This document shows positions 32,234-39,793 of a stretch of DNA of 55,723 bases, in pieces. The position numbers were made by a program, and so were the translations under genes. Each line of letters opens with the position of its first letter. Position 1 is the first letter of the stretch. Under the pieces are notes generated by a model. That model searched no databases and was not told where the DNA came from. It was given only the letters and a program-made list of their open reading frames with translations. Source of the stretch: Lachnospiraceae bacterium (GTDB lineage: Bacteria; Bacillota; Clostridia; Lachnospirales; Lachnospiraceae); assembly GCA_021203305.1 (NCBI GenBank), contig JAJQBK010000008.1, positions 1-55,723 of the forward strand, read 5' to 3'.

Positions 32234-33790
32234 TTACTTTTGTATCAGCGTATCCACGCCGATCAGCTCCATGGGCTCCCCCTCCTGCCCCTCTATGGTC
32301 ACATCCTCCAGAATCAGCTTCTGAATATTGCGGGCAAAGAGTCCCTTTTTGCTGCACTCCTCCACGCCCTCGGACATGGCGGGGACGCCCTTTTTCGGGT
32401 TGTCAGCGTAGCTTACATGCACATGCTTTAACTCCAGCTCCTCCATCTTCTGCTCCGGGAGACAGTCAAAATAGGCCGCCGCCACGTGACAGTTGGTGCA
32501 TTCCATATTTTCAAAGAGCATTTTCTTCAGCACCGGGGTGCGCTCGTCCACCGGGTACGCCTCCCTGGACTGCACATACTCGGTACGCCCGTCCGGATCG
32601 CAGAAATAAAAAGCGTTCACTACCAACGGCGTCATCACATTGTCCAGCGTCAGATTCCTAAATGTAATATTGGACAGGACAGCGTCCTTGCCCCGGCCTC
32701 TCCGGGTCTTGATGCGCAGCCCCCTGTCCGTATTACGAAACAGGCAGTCCTGTACAGTCAGATTCACCACGCCGCCGCCGATCTCGCTGCCCAGGGTCAC
32801 CGCCCCGTGGCCGTCCTCCATCAGGCACTGGCGGATCATCACGTTCTCCGAGGGCTTTTTAAACCGGCTGCCCATGTAGATCTTGCCGGACTTCACCGCG
32901 ATGCAGTCGTCCCCAAGGGAGAAACGCACTCCCAAGATGTCCACATTTTTGCAGGACTCCGGATCCAGTCCATCCGTGTTGGGCGAATCAGACGGATTCT
33001 GGATGGTAATGCCGATGAAGCGCAGGTTTTTGGAAAAGAACGGATGCAGCGTCCAGGACGGAGAGTTGCACACCGTAATGCCCTGCAGAGTCACGTCCTT
33101 ACAGTTGTTGATGTGGAACAGCCTGGGACGGAATGCTCCCCTCATGACCTTGGGATTATTCCACCAGTCCTCCTTGCTTGCATTGCCGTTGATGGTGCCC
33201 GCGCCGTAAATAATCACATTCTTGGCCTGATAGCCGCTGATGATGGCCGCGTACATGGGCAGCGGATTGCCCTCCCATGTGCCCAGGAAATACTCGTCCG
33301 TCTCATCATAGCTCTCAATACTGGGGGGCATGGTCACAAATTTACTCCTGTCGGTAAAGGCCTTCAGCTCCGCGCCCTCTGCCAGCTCCAGCCGCAGATT
33401 GCTCTTTAAAAATAAAGAGGTAATGCGGTAGGTCCCCGCCGGAATCAGCACTCTGCTGTATTTGGGGCAGGCCATGATGGCCGCCTGAATAAAGTGGGTA
33501 TCATCCGACACGCCGTCGCCCTTTGCGCCGAATTTACGCACATCGAGAGTCACATATTCATAATCCGTGGTAAATTCCAGGCTTCCCTCCAGCGTCTCCC
33601 CGTCGTAAATCTCCGCCAGATAGCGCGTCTCCGGCTTTAAGTCAAAAAGATTGGTGATCGTCCGGTCAGTCCCGCCGTATTCTTTTCCATTCAGACAGAT
33701 CCGGTACGGTTTTTTTGTAAAATAACGGCCGCCGTCCTCAAGCTCAATCACAGCACTTCTGGCTGTACTCATAATCAGCGTAATATTCAT
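32234..33790 (-). CDS. GH28 polygalacturonase, probably intracellular exo-acting
   Basis: A 518-residue protein: a small fibronectin-III-like N-terminal domain (~1-78) followed by a pectate-lyase-type right-handed beta-helix. All GH28 catalytic motifs are present: NTD (271-273), the DD pair in GDDC (294-295), GHG (327-329) and RIK (359-361). No signal peptide is visible, so like other domain-extended GH28 exo-enzymes it probably works inside the cell on oligogalacturonides. The start is placed 9 nt after AGGAGG, which lies inside the end of the preceding gene, implying coupled translation. It is part of the run from uxaB downwards. Confidence 0.92.
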   Translation of the reverse strand: MNITLIMSTARSAVIELEDGGRYFTKKPYRICLNGKEYGGTDRTITNLFDLKPETRYLAEIYDGETLEGSLEFTTDYEYVTLDVRKFGAKGDGVSDDTHFIQAAIMACPKYSRVLIPAGTYRITSLFLKSNLRLELAEGAELKAFTDRSKFVTMPPSIESYDETDEYFLGTWEGNPLPMYAAIISGYQAKNVIIYGAGTINGNASKEDWWNNPKVMRGAFRPRLFHINNCKDVTLQGITVCNSPSWTLHPFFSKNLRFIGITIQNPSDSPNTDGLDPESCKNVDILGVRFSLGDDCIAVKSGKIYMGSRFKKPSENVMIRQCLMEDGHGAVTLGSEIGGGVVNLTVQDCLFRNTDRGLRIKTRRGRGKDAVLSNITFRNLTLDNVMTPLVVNAFYFCDPDGRTEYVQSREAYPVDERTPVLKKMLFENMECTNCHVAAAYFDCLPEQKMEELELKHVHVSYADNPKKGVPAMSEGVEECSKKGLFARNIQKLILEDVTIEGQEGEPMELIGVDTLIQK

Positions 33791-33794
33791 ATTT

Positions 33795-34322
33795 TTATGC
33801 CTCCTGAAGTGCCTTCGCGGTGTCGATATATTTTTCCGCCAGAATGATGTCCATGCCGCAGGCTCTCTCTATGGACCCCCCAATAGAACGAACCGCCGCG
33901 CCGTGCTGCCCCTGCGCTGTCACCAGAGTCTCCTTCATGCAGCCGCGGAACATGTCAATCAGCTCCCGGTACATTTCATAGATTTCCGGACTGATGGCGT
34001 CGATGCATTTCACCATCATATCCAGATAGTAAGCGGCGTTCTCTAAAGACAGGTCATGGCCATCCCGGGGAGACAGGGCACGAAGCTGTGCCATCAGATC
34101 CATATAGCCCTTTTTGCCATTGGCCTTCGTCTCATAAAGCATGTATACCGGGTACACATAGCCTCCGGCCTCATAGACATTGTCCGAAACAGCGGACAAG
34201 TCGAAAACGCCCAGCTCATTTCTCGGAAGCGCCTTCAGCTCCTCCACGGTTTCCTTCACCATGTCAGAGGTGAAATCGCCGTTTTTCATGGCCTCGTATG
34301 CCTGAATCAGTCTTTCTTTCAT
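33795..34322 (-). CDS. Short protein resembling part of GH88/GH105 unsaturated glucuronyl hydrolases
   Basis: A 175-residue soluble protein. Segments such as VYMLYETKANGKKGYMDLMAQ (33 residues into the mature part), SLENAAYYLDMMVKCIDAISPEIYEMYRELIDMF and GMDIILAEKYIDTAKAL recall the helices of GH88/GH105 (alpha/alpha)6 barrels. That family is normally ~370 residues with a catalytic Asp region I cannot find here. It could be a stand-alone reduced homologue or a non-catalytic partner of GH28. The ATG at 34322 with AAAGGATT is preferred over the longer frame to 34664. It lies 4 bp upstream of GH28. The homology is from memory and tentative. Confidence 0.5.
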   Translation of the reverse strand: MKERLIQAYEAMKNGDFTSDMVKETVEELKALPRNELGVFDLSAVSDNVYEAGGYVYPVYMLYETKANGKKGYMDLMAQLRALSPRDGHDLSLENAAYYLDMMVKCIDAISPEIYEMYRELIDMFRGCMKETLVTAQGQHGAAVRSIGGSIERACGMDIILAEKYIDTAKALQEA

Positions 34323-34366
34323 AATAATCCTTTCGCGCGTTCTCATATAAAAGCCTGATATCCATA

Positions 34367-34416
34367 CTCTTAGCCGTATACACCCGCAGGGATTACCTTG
34401 CGTATATACGGCCCGA
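34367..34416 (+). repeat. Intergenic structured repeat, copy 1
   Basis: The outer stem CTC..GCCGTATA (34367-34380) / TATACGGC..GAG (34405-34416) encloses a core reading CACCCGCAGGG, two bases, TACCTTGCGTA. Inside the core, CGCAGGG can pair with CCTTGCG through one G-T wobble. The same core occurs at 44881-44905, and an inverted, diverged version at 43708-43735, each with a different outer stem. It sits in the 181-bp gap after uxaA. Confidence 0.65.
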
Positions 34417-34451
34417 GGTCCGGCTATTGACAACACTTTTATAATAAGCAT

Positions 34452-34490
34452 GCCGGAAATAGGGAACAGAACCTGCCCGATATTTCCGGC
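34452..34490. terminator. Strong hairpin downstream of uxaA
   Basis: GCCGGAAATA (34452-34461) pairs perfectly with TATTTCCGGC (34481-34490), and GGG/CCC pair inside. It lies 13 bp after the uxaA stop on the minus strand, followed by ATGCTTATTAT rather than a clean T run. It is therefore a partial terminator or mRNA end stabiliser, and some transcription could continue into the GH28 genes. Confidence 0.5.
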
Positions 34491-34503
34491 ATCATGTATG
34501 ATC

Positions 34504-35988
34504 TTATAAGGTAACGCCCTGCTTGAAAATGGCCATATCGTGGAAACCGTTCTGCTCCGAGCAGACCTTCTCGCCGGAGGCCACCGCCACCACATAGTCA
34601 AACAGCTTCTGCGCGGTGTCCGCCATGGTCTGATCCTCCACCAGCACGCCCGCGTTAAAATCAATCCAGTTGGACTTCTTGCCCGCCAGACGGGAGTTGG
34701 TGGAGATCTTCACCGTAGGCACCGGGGACGCGAAGGGAGTGCCCCTGCCTGTGGTGAACAGCACAATATGCGCGCCGCTGGCCGCCAGCGCTGTGGAAGC
34801 CACCAGGTCGTTGCCGGGAGCGCTCAACAGATTCAGCCCTGGTGTGGAAACGCGCTCGCCATAAGACAGGACGCCCTTCACCAGAGAGGAACCGGACTTT
34901 TGCGTACATCCCAAGGACTTGTCCTCCAGGGTAGAGATGCCACCCTTTTTATTGCCCGGGGACGGATTCTCATAAATGGTCTGATTGTGAGACTTAAAAT
35001 AATTCTTAAAATCATTGATCAGATCCACGGTCTTGTGGAACAGCTCCTCGTTGGCGCAGCGGTTCATGAGAATCGTCTCCGCGCCGAACATCTCCGGCAC
35101 CTCCGTCAGGATAGTGGTGCCGCCCTTGGATACCAGAATGTCGGAGAAGCGTCCCACGCAGGGATTGGCGGTGATACCCGAAAAGCCGTCCGAGCCGCCG
35201 CACTTCATGCCGACCACCAGCTTGGAAACACTGATGGGCTCCCTCTCAAAGCCCGCCGCGTAATCGATCAGCTCCCTGCAAAGCTCTACGCCGTCCGCGA
35301 TCTCATCATCGGATTCCTGGCAAACCAGGAACTTCACACGGTTGGGGTCCACCTCACCGATATAGGGCTTCAGCACGTCGATATTGGAATTCTCGCAGCC
35401 CAGTCCCAGCACCAGCACGCCGCCCGCGTTGGGATGATTGATCAGATCCGCCAGAATGGTGCGGGTGTGCTCCTGATCGTCGCCCATCTGAGAACAGCCG
35501 TATGGATGGGTAAAGGTGATAACCTCATCCACAGAGCCCTTCACATACTCATTGGCCTTTTTTACAATCAGTTTGGCAATGTCATTGACACAGCCGACAG
35601 TAGGAACGACCCAGATCTCATTGCGCACGCCGACCTTGCCGTCCGGGCGGTTGAAGCCCATAAAGGTTACATCCTCCGTAGTCTTCTCTTCGTAGGGAAC
35701 CGGCTCATAGGTGTACTCCAGCAGATCGCCCAGAGCTGTCTTGATATTGTGGGTGTGAATCCACTGCCCCGCTTTGATATCCTGTTTCGCGTTGCCGATG
35801 CGGAAGCCATACTTGATTACAGGGCTTCCCTCAGGGATATCCGCAAGCGCCATCTTGTGGCCGGCAGGAATCTCTTCCTGCGCGGTCACGGTTAAATCAT
35901 CGGAGACCCTGACAACAGTGCCGGGCCCGAGCGTCTCGATAGCCACCACCACGTTGTCATTGTCATTTATTCTTAAGAAACTTTGCAT
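34504..35988 (-). CDS. uxaA: Altronate dehydratase
   Basis: A 494-residue enzyme converting D-altronate to 2-keto-3-deoxygluconate. An N-terminal SAF-type domain (~1-100, ending with GQWIHTHNIKT) is joined to the large catalytic domain with GFNRPDGKVGVRNEIWVVPTVGC, FTHPYGCSQMGDD, LGLGCENSNID and MKCGGSDGFSGITANP, all typical of UxaA/GarD enzymes. It overlaps uxaB by 16 bp, so the two are translationally coupled. It acts third after UxaC and UxaB in galacturonate breakdown. The next enzymes (kdgK, kdgA) are not in this window. Confidence 0.95.
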   Translation of the reverse strand: MQSFLRINDNDNVVVAIETLGPGTVVRVSDDLTVTAQEEIPAGHKMALADIPEGSPVIKYGFRIGNAKQDIKAGQWIHTHNIKTALGDLLEYTYEPVPYEEKTTEDVTFMGFNRPDGKVGVRNEIWVVPTVGCVNDIAKLIVKKANEYVKGSVDEVITFTHPYGCSQMGDDQEHTRTILADLINHPNAGGVLVLGLGCENSNIDVLKPYIGEVDPNRVKFLVCQESDDEIADGVELCRELIDYAAGFEREPISVSKLVVGMKCGGSDGFSGITANPCVGRFSDILVSKGGTTILTEVPEMFGAETILMNRCANEELFHKTVDLINDFKNYFKSHNQTIYENPSPGNKKGGISTLEDKSLGCTQKSGSSLVKGVLSYGERVSTPGLNLLSAPGNDLVASTALAASGAHIVLFTTGRGTPFASPVPTVKISTNSRLAGKKSNWIDFNAGVLVEDQTMADTAQKLFDYVVAVASGEKVCSEQNGFHDMAIFKQGVTL

Positions 35989-37448
35989 AACGCAGCCCTC
36001 ATTCCGTTTGCCTTGATGTCAGCCAGATAAGCGGTAACCGCGGCCTTCGTATCCGCCACCTTCGTCAAATCCTGGCCGAAGAAGTCCTCATTGGAAAGAA
36101 CCGCTTCCGCGAACTCTTCCGTGGACTTCTGAGAATTCTCAGCGAAGAACTCAAGCACCGCGGCGTCGTCCTGCACCAGATACTCTTCCTCTCCTCTGTG
36201 TCCCACCAGCTTGCCGTCGCGGATCTCGGAACCGGTATAGAACGCCATCAGAGCCGCGATGGAAAATGCCAGATGGGTCGGAATCTTCCCGGTCTTCTCC
36301 ACATAGCCTAAGTAGGACGGCAGACATCTCGCCTTCCACTTGGAGACGGAATTCAGAGAAATCGCCATCAGCGCGTGATCCACATAAGGATTCTCGAAGC
36401 GAAGCTCCACCGCCGCCGCGAAGGCTTCCAGCTCCTCCTTCGGAAGCGTCAGAGTCGGGATCACCTCATCATACAGGGTCGCCTTGATGAACGGGCGGAT
36501 ATCCTTGTCCTTCATGGCGTCTCTTACAATGTCATAGCCGCACAGATAAGCCGCCAGCACGAAGGAGGTATGAGCGCCGTTAAGGATACGGACCTTGCGC
36601 TGCTTGTACGGCTTCTGATTGTCCGTAAAGATCACGTCCATGCCGGGCATGTCCGCCATCACCTTATCTAACGGGAGCTCGCCGCTGATGTCCTTCTCGG
36701 ACTCAATCACCCAGAGAGCGAAGGGCTCCGCGGTCACCAGAATCTTGTCCTGATATCCCAGCTTTTCCCACTCCTGCTCGATGGTGGCTCTCGGATAACC
36801 GGTCACAATGCGGTCCACCAGAGTGGAGGTGAAAATGCAGCTCTCATTGACCCAGGCCTTAAAGCCGGCGTCCAGGCCCCACAGGTCGATCAGCTGGTTG
36901 ACGCACTTCTTTAACATAATGCCGTTGTCGTCAATCAGCTCTACGGGCAGCATCACAAGCCCCTTGTCCGCTGCGCCGCTGAAGGTGGTATATCTTCTGT
37001 ATAAAAACTGGGTCAGCTTGCCGGGGAAGGTCTTCGCCGGCTTTAAATCAAACTCATCCGTGGGATCATACACGATGCCCGCCTCTGTGGTATTGGAAAC
37101 CACAAAACGCAGGGTGTCGATCTCAGCTAAGGACATGTATTTGTCATACTCCGTCGCTGTATCCACAATATCCTTCACGGAGGTAATCACCCTGTTGAGC
37201 ACCTTCGCCTCGCCCTCCACGATGCCCCGAAGAGATACCGTGTACTGGCAGTCCTGCTCATGGAACATGTCCGTGCTGCCGAAGGGAATCGGCTTGATCA
37301 GCACGATATCGCCGTCAAACAAGCCCTTCTCGTTGGCGATATCAATCATGTAGTCCACAAAGGCACGCAGGAAATTGCCCTCGCCGAACTGTACTACCTT
37401 TACCGGTCTGTCCACCTTTTTGGTGACAGTTTTGTTTAATTGCTCCAT
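35973..37448 (-). CDS. uxaB: Tagaturonate reductase (altronate oxidoreductase)
   Basis: A 491-residue member of the mannitol dehydrogenase family that reduces D-tagaturonate to D-altronate with NADH. The N-terminal dinucleotide site reads VVQFGEGNFLRAFVDYMID, followed by INAHTS-like LNGAHTSFV and KWKARCLPS in the catalytic half. The ATG at 37448 follows GGGAGAACAGGT; a longer frame to 37469 is less likely. It is first in the uxaB-uxaA run, with its own promoter at 37601-37629, divergent from uxaC. Confidence 0.94.
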   Translation of the reverse strand: MEQLNKTVTKKVDRPVKVVQFGEGNFLRAFVDYMIDIANEKGLFDGDIVLIKPIPFGSTDMFHEQDCQYTVSLRGIVEGEAKVLNRVITSVKDIVDTATEYDKYMSLAEIDTLRFVVSNTTEAGIVYDPTDEFDLKPAKTFPGKLTQFLYRRYTTFSGAADKGLVMLPVELIDDNGIMLKKCVNQLIDLWGLDAGFKAWVNESCIFTSTLVDRIVTGYPRATIEQEWEKLGYQDKILVTAEPFALWVIESEKDISGELPLDKVMADMPGMDVIFTDNQKPYKQRKVRILNGAHTSFVLAAYLCGYDIVRDAMKDKDIRPFIKATLYDEVIPTLTLPKEELEAFAAAVELRFENPYVDHALMAISLNSVSKWKARCLPSYLGYVEKTGKIPTHLAFSIAALMAFYTGSEIRDGKLVGHRGEEEYLVQDDAAVLEFFAENSQKSTEEFAEAVLSNEDFFGQDLTKVADTKAAVTAYLADIKANGMRAALCKVS

Positions 37449-37600
37449 ACCTGTTCTCCCATCTGTCATTTTTTATGATACTGCCGGGGTAATGTACCCG
37501 CCCCTGTGATGCCACGGCTTATCTCACGGAACGCCATGGCGTCAGTTTCCCATTGTTACTATGCACAAAAAAACTCTTTCCGCACCCAACAATTACATAA

Positions 37601-37629
37601 ATTTTATATCAAAACGGGATATTCGTCAA
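37601..37629 (-). promoter_or_regulatory. Promoter of uxaB
   Basis: On the minus strand TTGACG (37624-37629), 17 bp, TAAAAT (37601-37606). The ~150-nt leader to the uxaB start shows no recognised riboswitch. Confidence 0.65.
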
Positions 37630-37642
37630 TGCGCTTTTGAGA

Positions 37643-37682
37643 AATTGTGGAATTAAAGTTCATATTCACAGAACCCACAATT
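37643..37682. promoter_or_regulatory. Inverted repeat between the divergent uxaB and uxaC promoters
   Basis: AATTGTGG (37643-37650) and CCACAATT (37675-37682) are perfect 8-bp inverted halves, 24 bp apart. They lie between the two -35 boxes, as for an operator controlling both directions. The regulator is not in the window; a hexuronate-responsive repressor or activator is inferred. Confidence 0.5.
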
Positions 37683-37704
37683 GTAAAAATTCCCTCATAA
37701 CTCC

Positions 37705-37733
37705 TTGTGTTTCACAGATTTATGACTTATAAT
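37705..37733 (+). promoter_or_regulatory. Promoter of uxaC
   Basis: TTGTGT (37705-37710), 17 bp, TATAAT (37728-37733). The start codon is at 37849. Confidence 0.65.
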
Positions 37734-37848
37734 AAATTTAATCGTGCAAAAAAAGATTCCGCATGATTTCATCAAACGGCCAGAAGGCTTTCCCGCGAAA
37801 CACCCGCAGGCATTTGATGGATACGTATTTATGGAGGTAAGGCAAAAA

Positions 37849-39258
37849 ATGAAGAAATTTATGGACGAGAACTTTCTGCTGGAGACAGAAACGGCCCAGA
37901 AACTGTATCACGAATATGCAGCGACCACTCCCATCCTGGATTATCACTGTCATATCAACCCCAAAGAGATCGCCGAAGACCGCAAGTTTGAGAATATCAC
38001 CCAGGTCTGGCTGGGCGGCGACCACTACAAGTGGCGCTTCATGCGCTCCTGCGGCGTGGAGGAGAAATACATCACCGGCGATTCCTCCGACAAGGAGAAG
38101 TTTTTCAAGTGGGCTGAGTGCCTGGGCAAGGCCATCGGCAATCCGCTCTTCCACTGGTCTCATTTAGAGCTGCAGAGATATTTCGGTTATTATGGCGTGT
38201 TAAATAAAAACACCGCCGAGGAGGTCTGGAACCTGTGCAATGAAAAGCTCCAGGAAGACTCCATGAGCGTGCGCAACCTGATCCGCCAGTCCAACGTGAC
38301 TCTGATCTGCACCACCGATGACCCGGTGGACAGCCTGGAGTGGCATCAGAAGATTAAAGAGGACGAGACCTTTGAGGTGAAGGTGCTGCCTGCCTGGAGA
38401 CCGGACAAGGCCATGAACATCGAAAAGCCCGAGTACCTGGACTATCTGGCGACCCTGTCCAAAGTCAGCGGCGTTGAGATTAAGAGCTTTGCCGACCTGA
38501 AAGCGGCCCTCGTCAACCGCATGGAATTCTTTGCAAGCCAGGGCTGCTGCGTCTCCGACCACGCTCTCGAGTATGTAATGTATGAGCCCGCTTCCGATGA
38601 GGAGATCGAGGAAATTTTCGCGAACCGTCTGGCAGGCAAATCTGTATGTAAGACCTGCGAGCTGAAATTCAAGACCGCTTTCATACTTTTCGTGGCGAAG
38701 GAATACAACCGACTGGATTGGGCCATGCAGCTCCACTACGGCTGCAAGCGGGATAATAACGAGCTGATGTATCAGTCCCTCGGCCCGGACACCGGCTACG
38801 ACTGCATCAACAATTACGCTCCCAGCGCCCAGATGGCGGATTTCCTGAACGCCCTGATCAAAACCGATCAGCTTCCCAGGACCATCATCTACTCCCTGAA
38901 CCCCAACGACAACGAGGCCATCGGCACCATCCTCGGCTGCTTCCAGGATTCCACAGCGATAGCCAAGATTCAGCAGGGCAGCGCCTGGTGGTTCAACGAT
39001 CACAAAGTCGGTATGCAGAACCAGATGATTTCCCTGGCAAACCTTGGCAACTTAAGCGGCTTCGTGGGCATGCTGACTGACTCCAGAAGCTTCTTATCCT
39101 ACACCCGGCATGAATATTTCCGCCGCATCCTGTGCAACCTGATCGGCAACTGGGTGGAGAACGGGGAATATCCCTGCGACTGGGAGATGTTAGAAGAGAT
39201 CGTCAGAGGCATCTCTTATAATAACGCGAAGAAATATTTCAAGTTTCCGTTAGACTGA
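37849..39258 (+). CDS. uxaC: Uronate isomerase
   Basis: A 469-residue amidohydrolase-superfamily enzyme that converts D-galacturonate to D-tagaturonate and D-glucuronate to D-fructuronate. Metal-binding LDYHCHINP near residue 30 and later signatures LPAWRPDKAMNIE, DHALEYVMYEP and SLGDSR-like MLTDSRSFLSYTRHEYFRR are present. GGAGGTAAGG lies before the ATG at 37849; the longer frame to 37744 would begin at the promoter. Divergent from uxaB-uxaA and completing the path to 2-keto-3-deoxygluconate. Confidence 0.96.
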   Translation: MKKFMDENFLLETETAQKLYHEYAATTPILDYHCHINPKEIAEDRKFENITQVWLGGDHYKWRFMRSCGVEEKYITGDSSDKEKFFKWAECLGKAIGNPLFHWSHLELQRYFGYYGVLNKNTAEEVWNLCNEKLQEDSMSVRNLIRQSNVTLICTTDDPVDSLEWHQKIKEDETFEVKVLPAWRPDKAMNIEKPEYLDYLATLSKVSGVEIKSFADLKAALVNRMEFFASQGCCVSDHALEYVMYEPASDEEIEEIFANRLAGKSVCKTCELKFKTAFILFVAKEYNRLDWAMQLHYGCKRDNNELMYQSLGPDTGYDCINNYAPSAQMADFLNALIKTDQLPRTIIYSLNPNDNEAIGTILGCFQDSTAIAKIQQGSAWWFNDHKVGMQNQMISLANLGNLSGFVGMLTDSRSFLSYTRHEYFRRILCNLIGNWVENGEYPCDWEMLEEIVRGISYNNAKKYFKFPLD

Positions 39259-39270
39259 CAACATAAGAAC

Positions 39271-39346
39271 AGCTTCAGACCTTTGCCGGAATATTTTTTC
39301 GTGAATATTTTCCACAAAAGAATGCTCTATGGGCCGCCCTGAAGCT
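39271..39346 (+). terminator. Possible terminator after uxaC
   Basis: AGCTTCAG (39271-39278) and CTGAAGCT (39339-39346) are perfect inverted halves, with a smaller AT-rich hairpin between and TCTCTTAT after. The long loop makes it a weak call. Confidence 0.35.
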
Positions 39347-39396
39347 TCTCTTATAAAGAACCCCGTCAACTTTTCAGGAAAAGAGGTATTTCAATT

Positions 39397-39636
39397 ATGC
39401 TCAGTATTATTTCATCCATCATCATCGGCGCCATCTGCGGCTACGTAGCCGGACAGATCATGCATGTGGAGGGCGGCCTGGTATTCAACATCGTCCTCGG
39501 CATCATCGGCGGCTTCGTGGGCGGCCTGCTCTTCGGACTGATCGGCATTTCCTTCAACGGCATCATCGGCGGCATTATCTGCGGGGTGATCGGCTCCTGC
39601 CTCCTGATCTGGATTGTCAGAAAGATCAGGAAATAG
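39397..39636 (+). CDS. GlsB/YeaQ/YmgE family small membrane protein
   Basis: A 79-residue hydrophobic protein with three predicted membrane helices separated by Gly-rich turns (ICGYVAGQIM, LGIIGGFVGG, IIGGIICGVIGS), ending in a basic VRKIRK. This is the pattern of the transglycosylase-associated/YeaQ family, linked to envelope stress in other bacteria; its molecular role is unclear. AAAAGAGG lies before the ATG. A strong terminator follows, so it is a single-gene unit. Confidence 0.8.
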   Translation: MLSIISSIIIGAICGYVAGQIMHVEGGLVFNIVLGIIGGFVGGLLFGLIGISFNGIIGGIICGVIGSCLLIWIVRKIRK

Positions 39637-39676
39637 GTCTGTCCGACAATAAGAAAATAAGACTTTTCACGCAGGC

Positions 39677-39718
39677 AAAGGCCTCCTGTTCTGTGCGCAG
39701 AACCGGAGGCCTTTTTTT
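39677..39718 (+). terminator. Strong rho-independent terminator
   Basis: AAAGGCCTCC / GGAGGCCTTT with a second pairing GTTCTG / CAGAAC inside and seven T residues after. It ends the YeaQ-type gene; on the minus strand it could also stop read-through from the butyrate cluster. Confidence 0.88.
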
Positions 39719-39793
39719 CATACTCAAAAGCAGTCCCGCAGTTAAGCCCCGGGCTTTCACTTCTGACTCGATATGCCGTTAAATGTATTTTCT

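Noticed and set aside
34540-35895. A 451-codon plus-strand frame opposite uxaA
   Set aside because: An antisense shadow of a clear gene with no start signals and a His/Gln/Gly-rich nonsense product.
37803-37815. A fourth copy of the CACCCGCAGG stem-loop core just upstream of uxaC
   Set aside because: Only the first ten bases match; the TACCTTGCGTA half and the flanking stem are missing.
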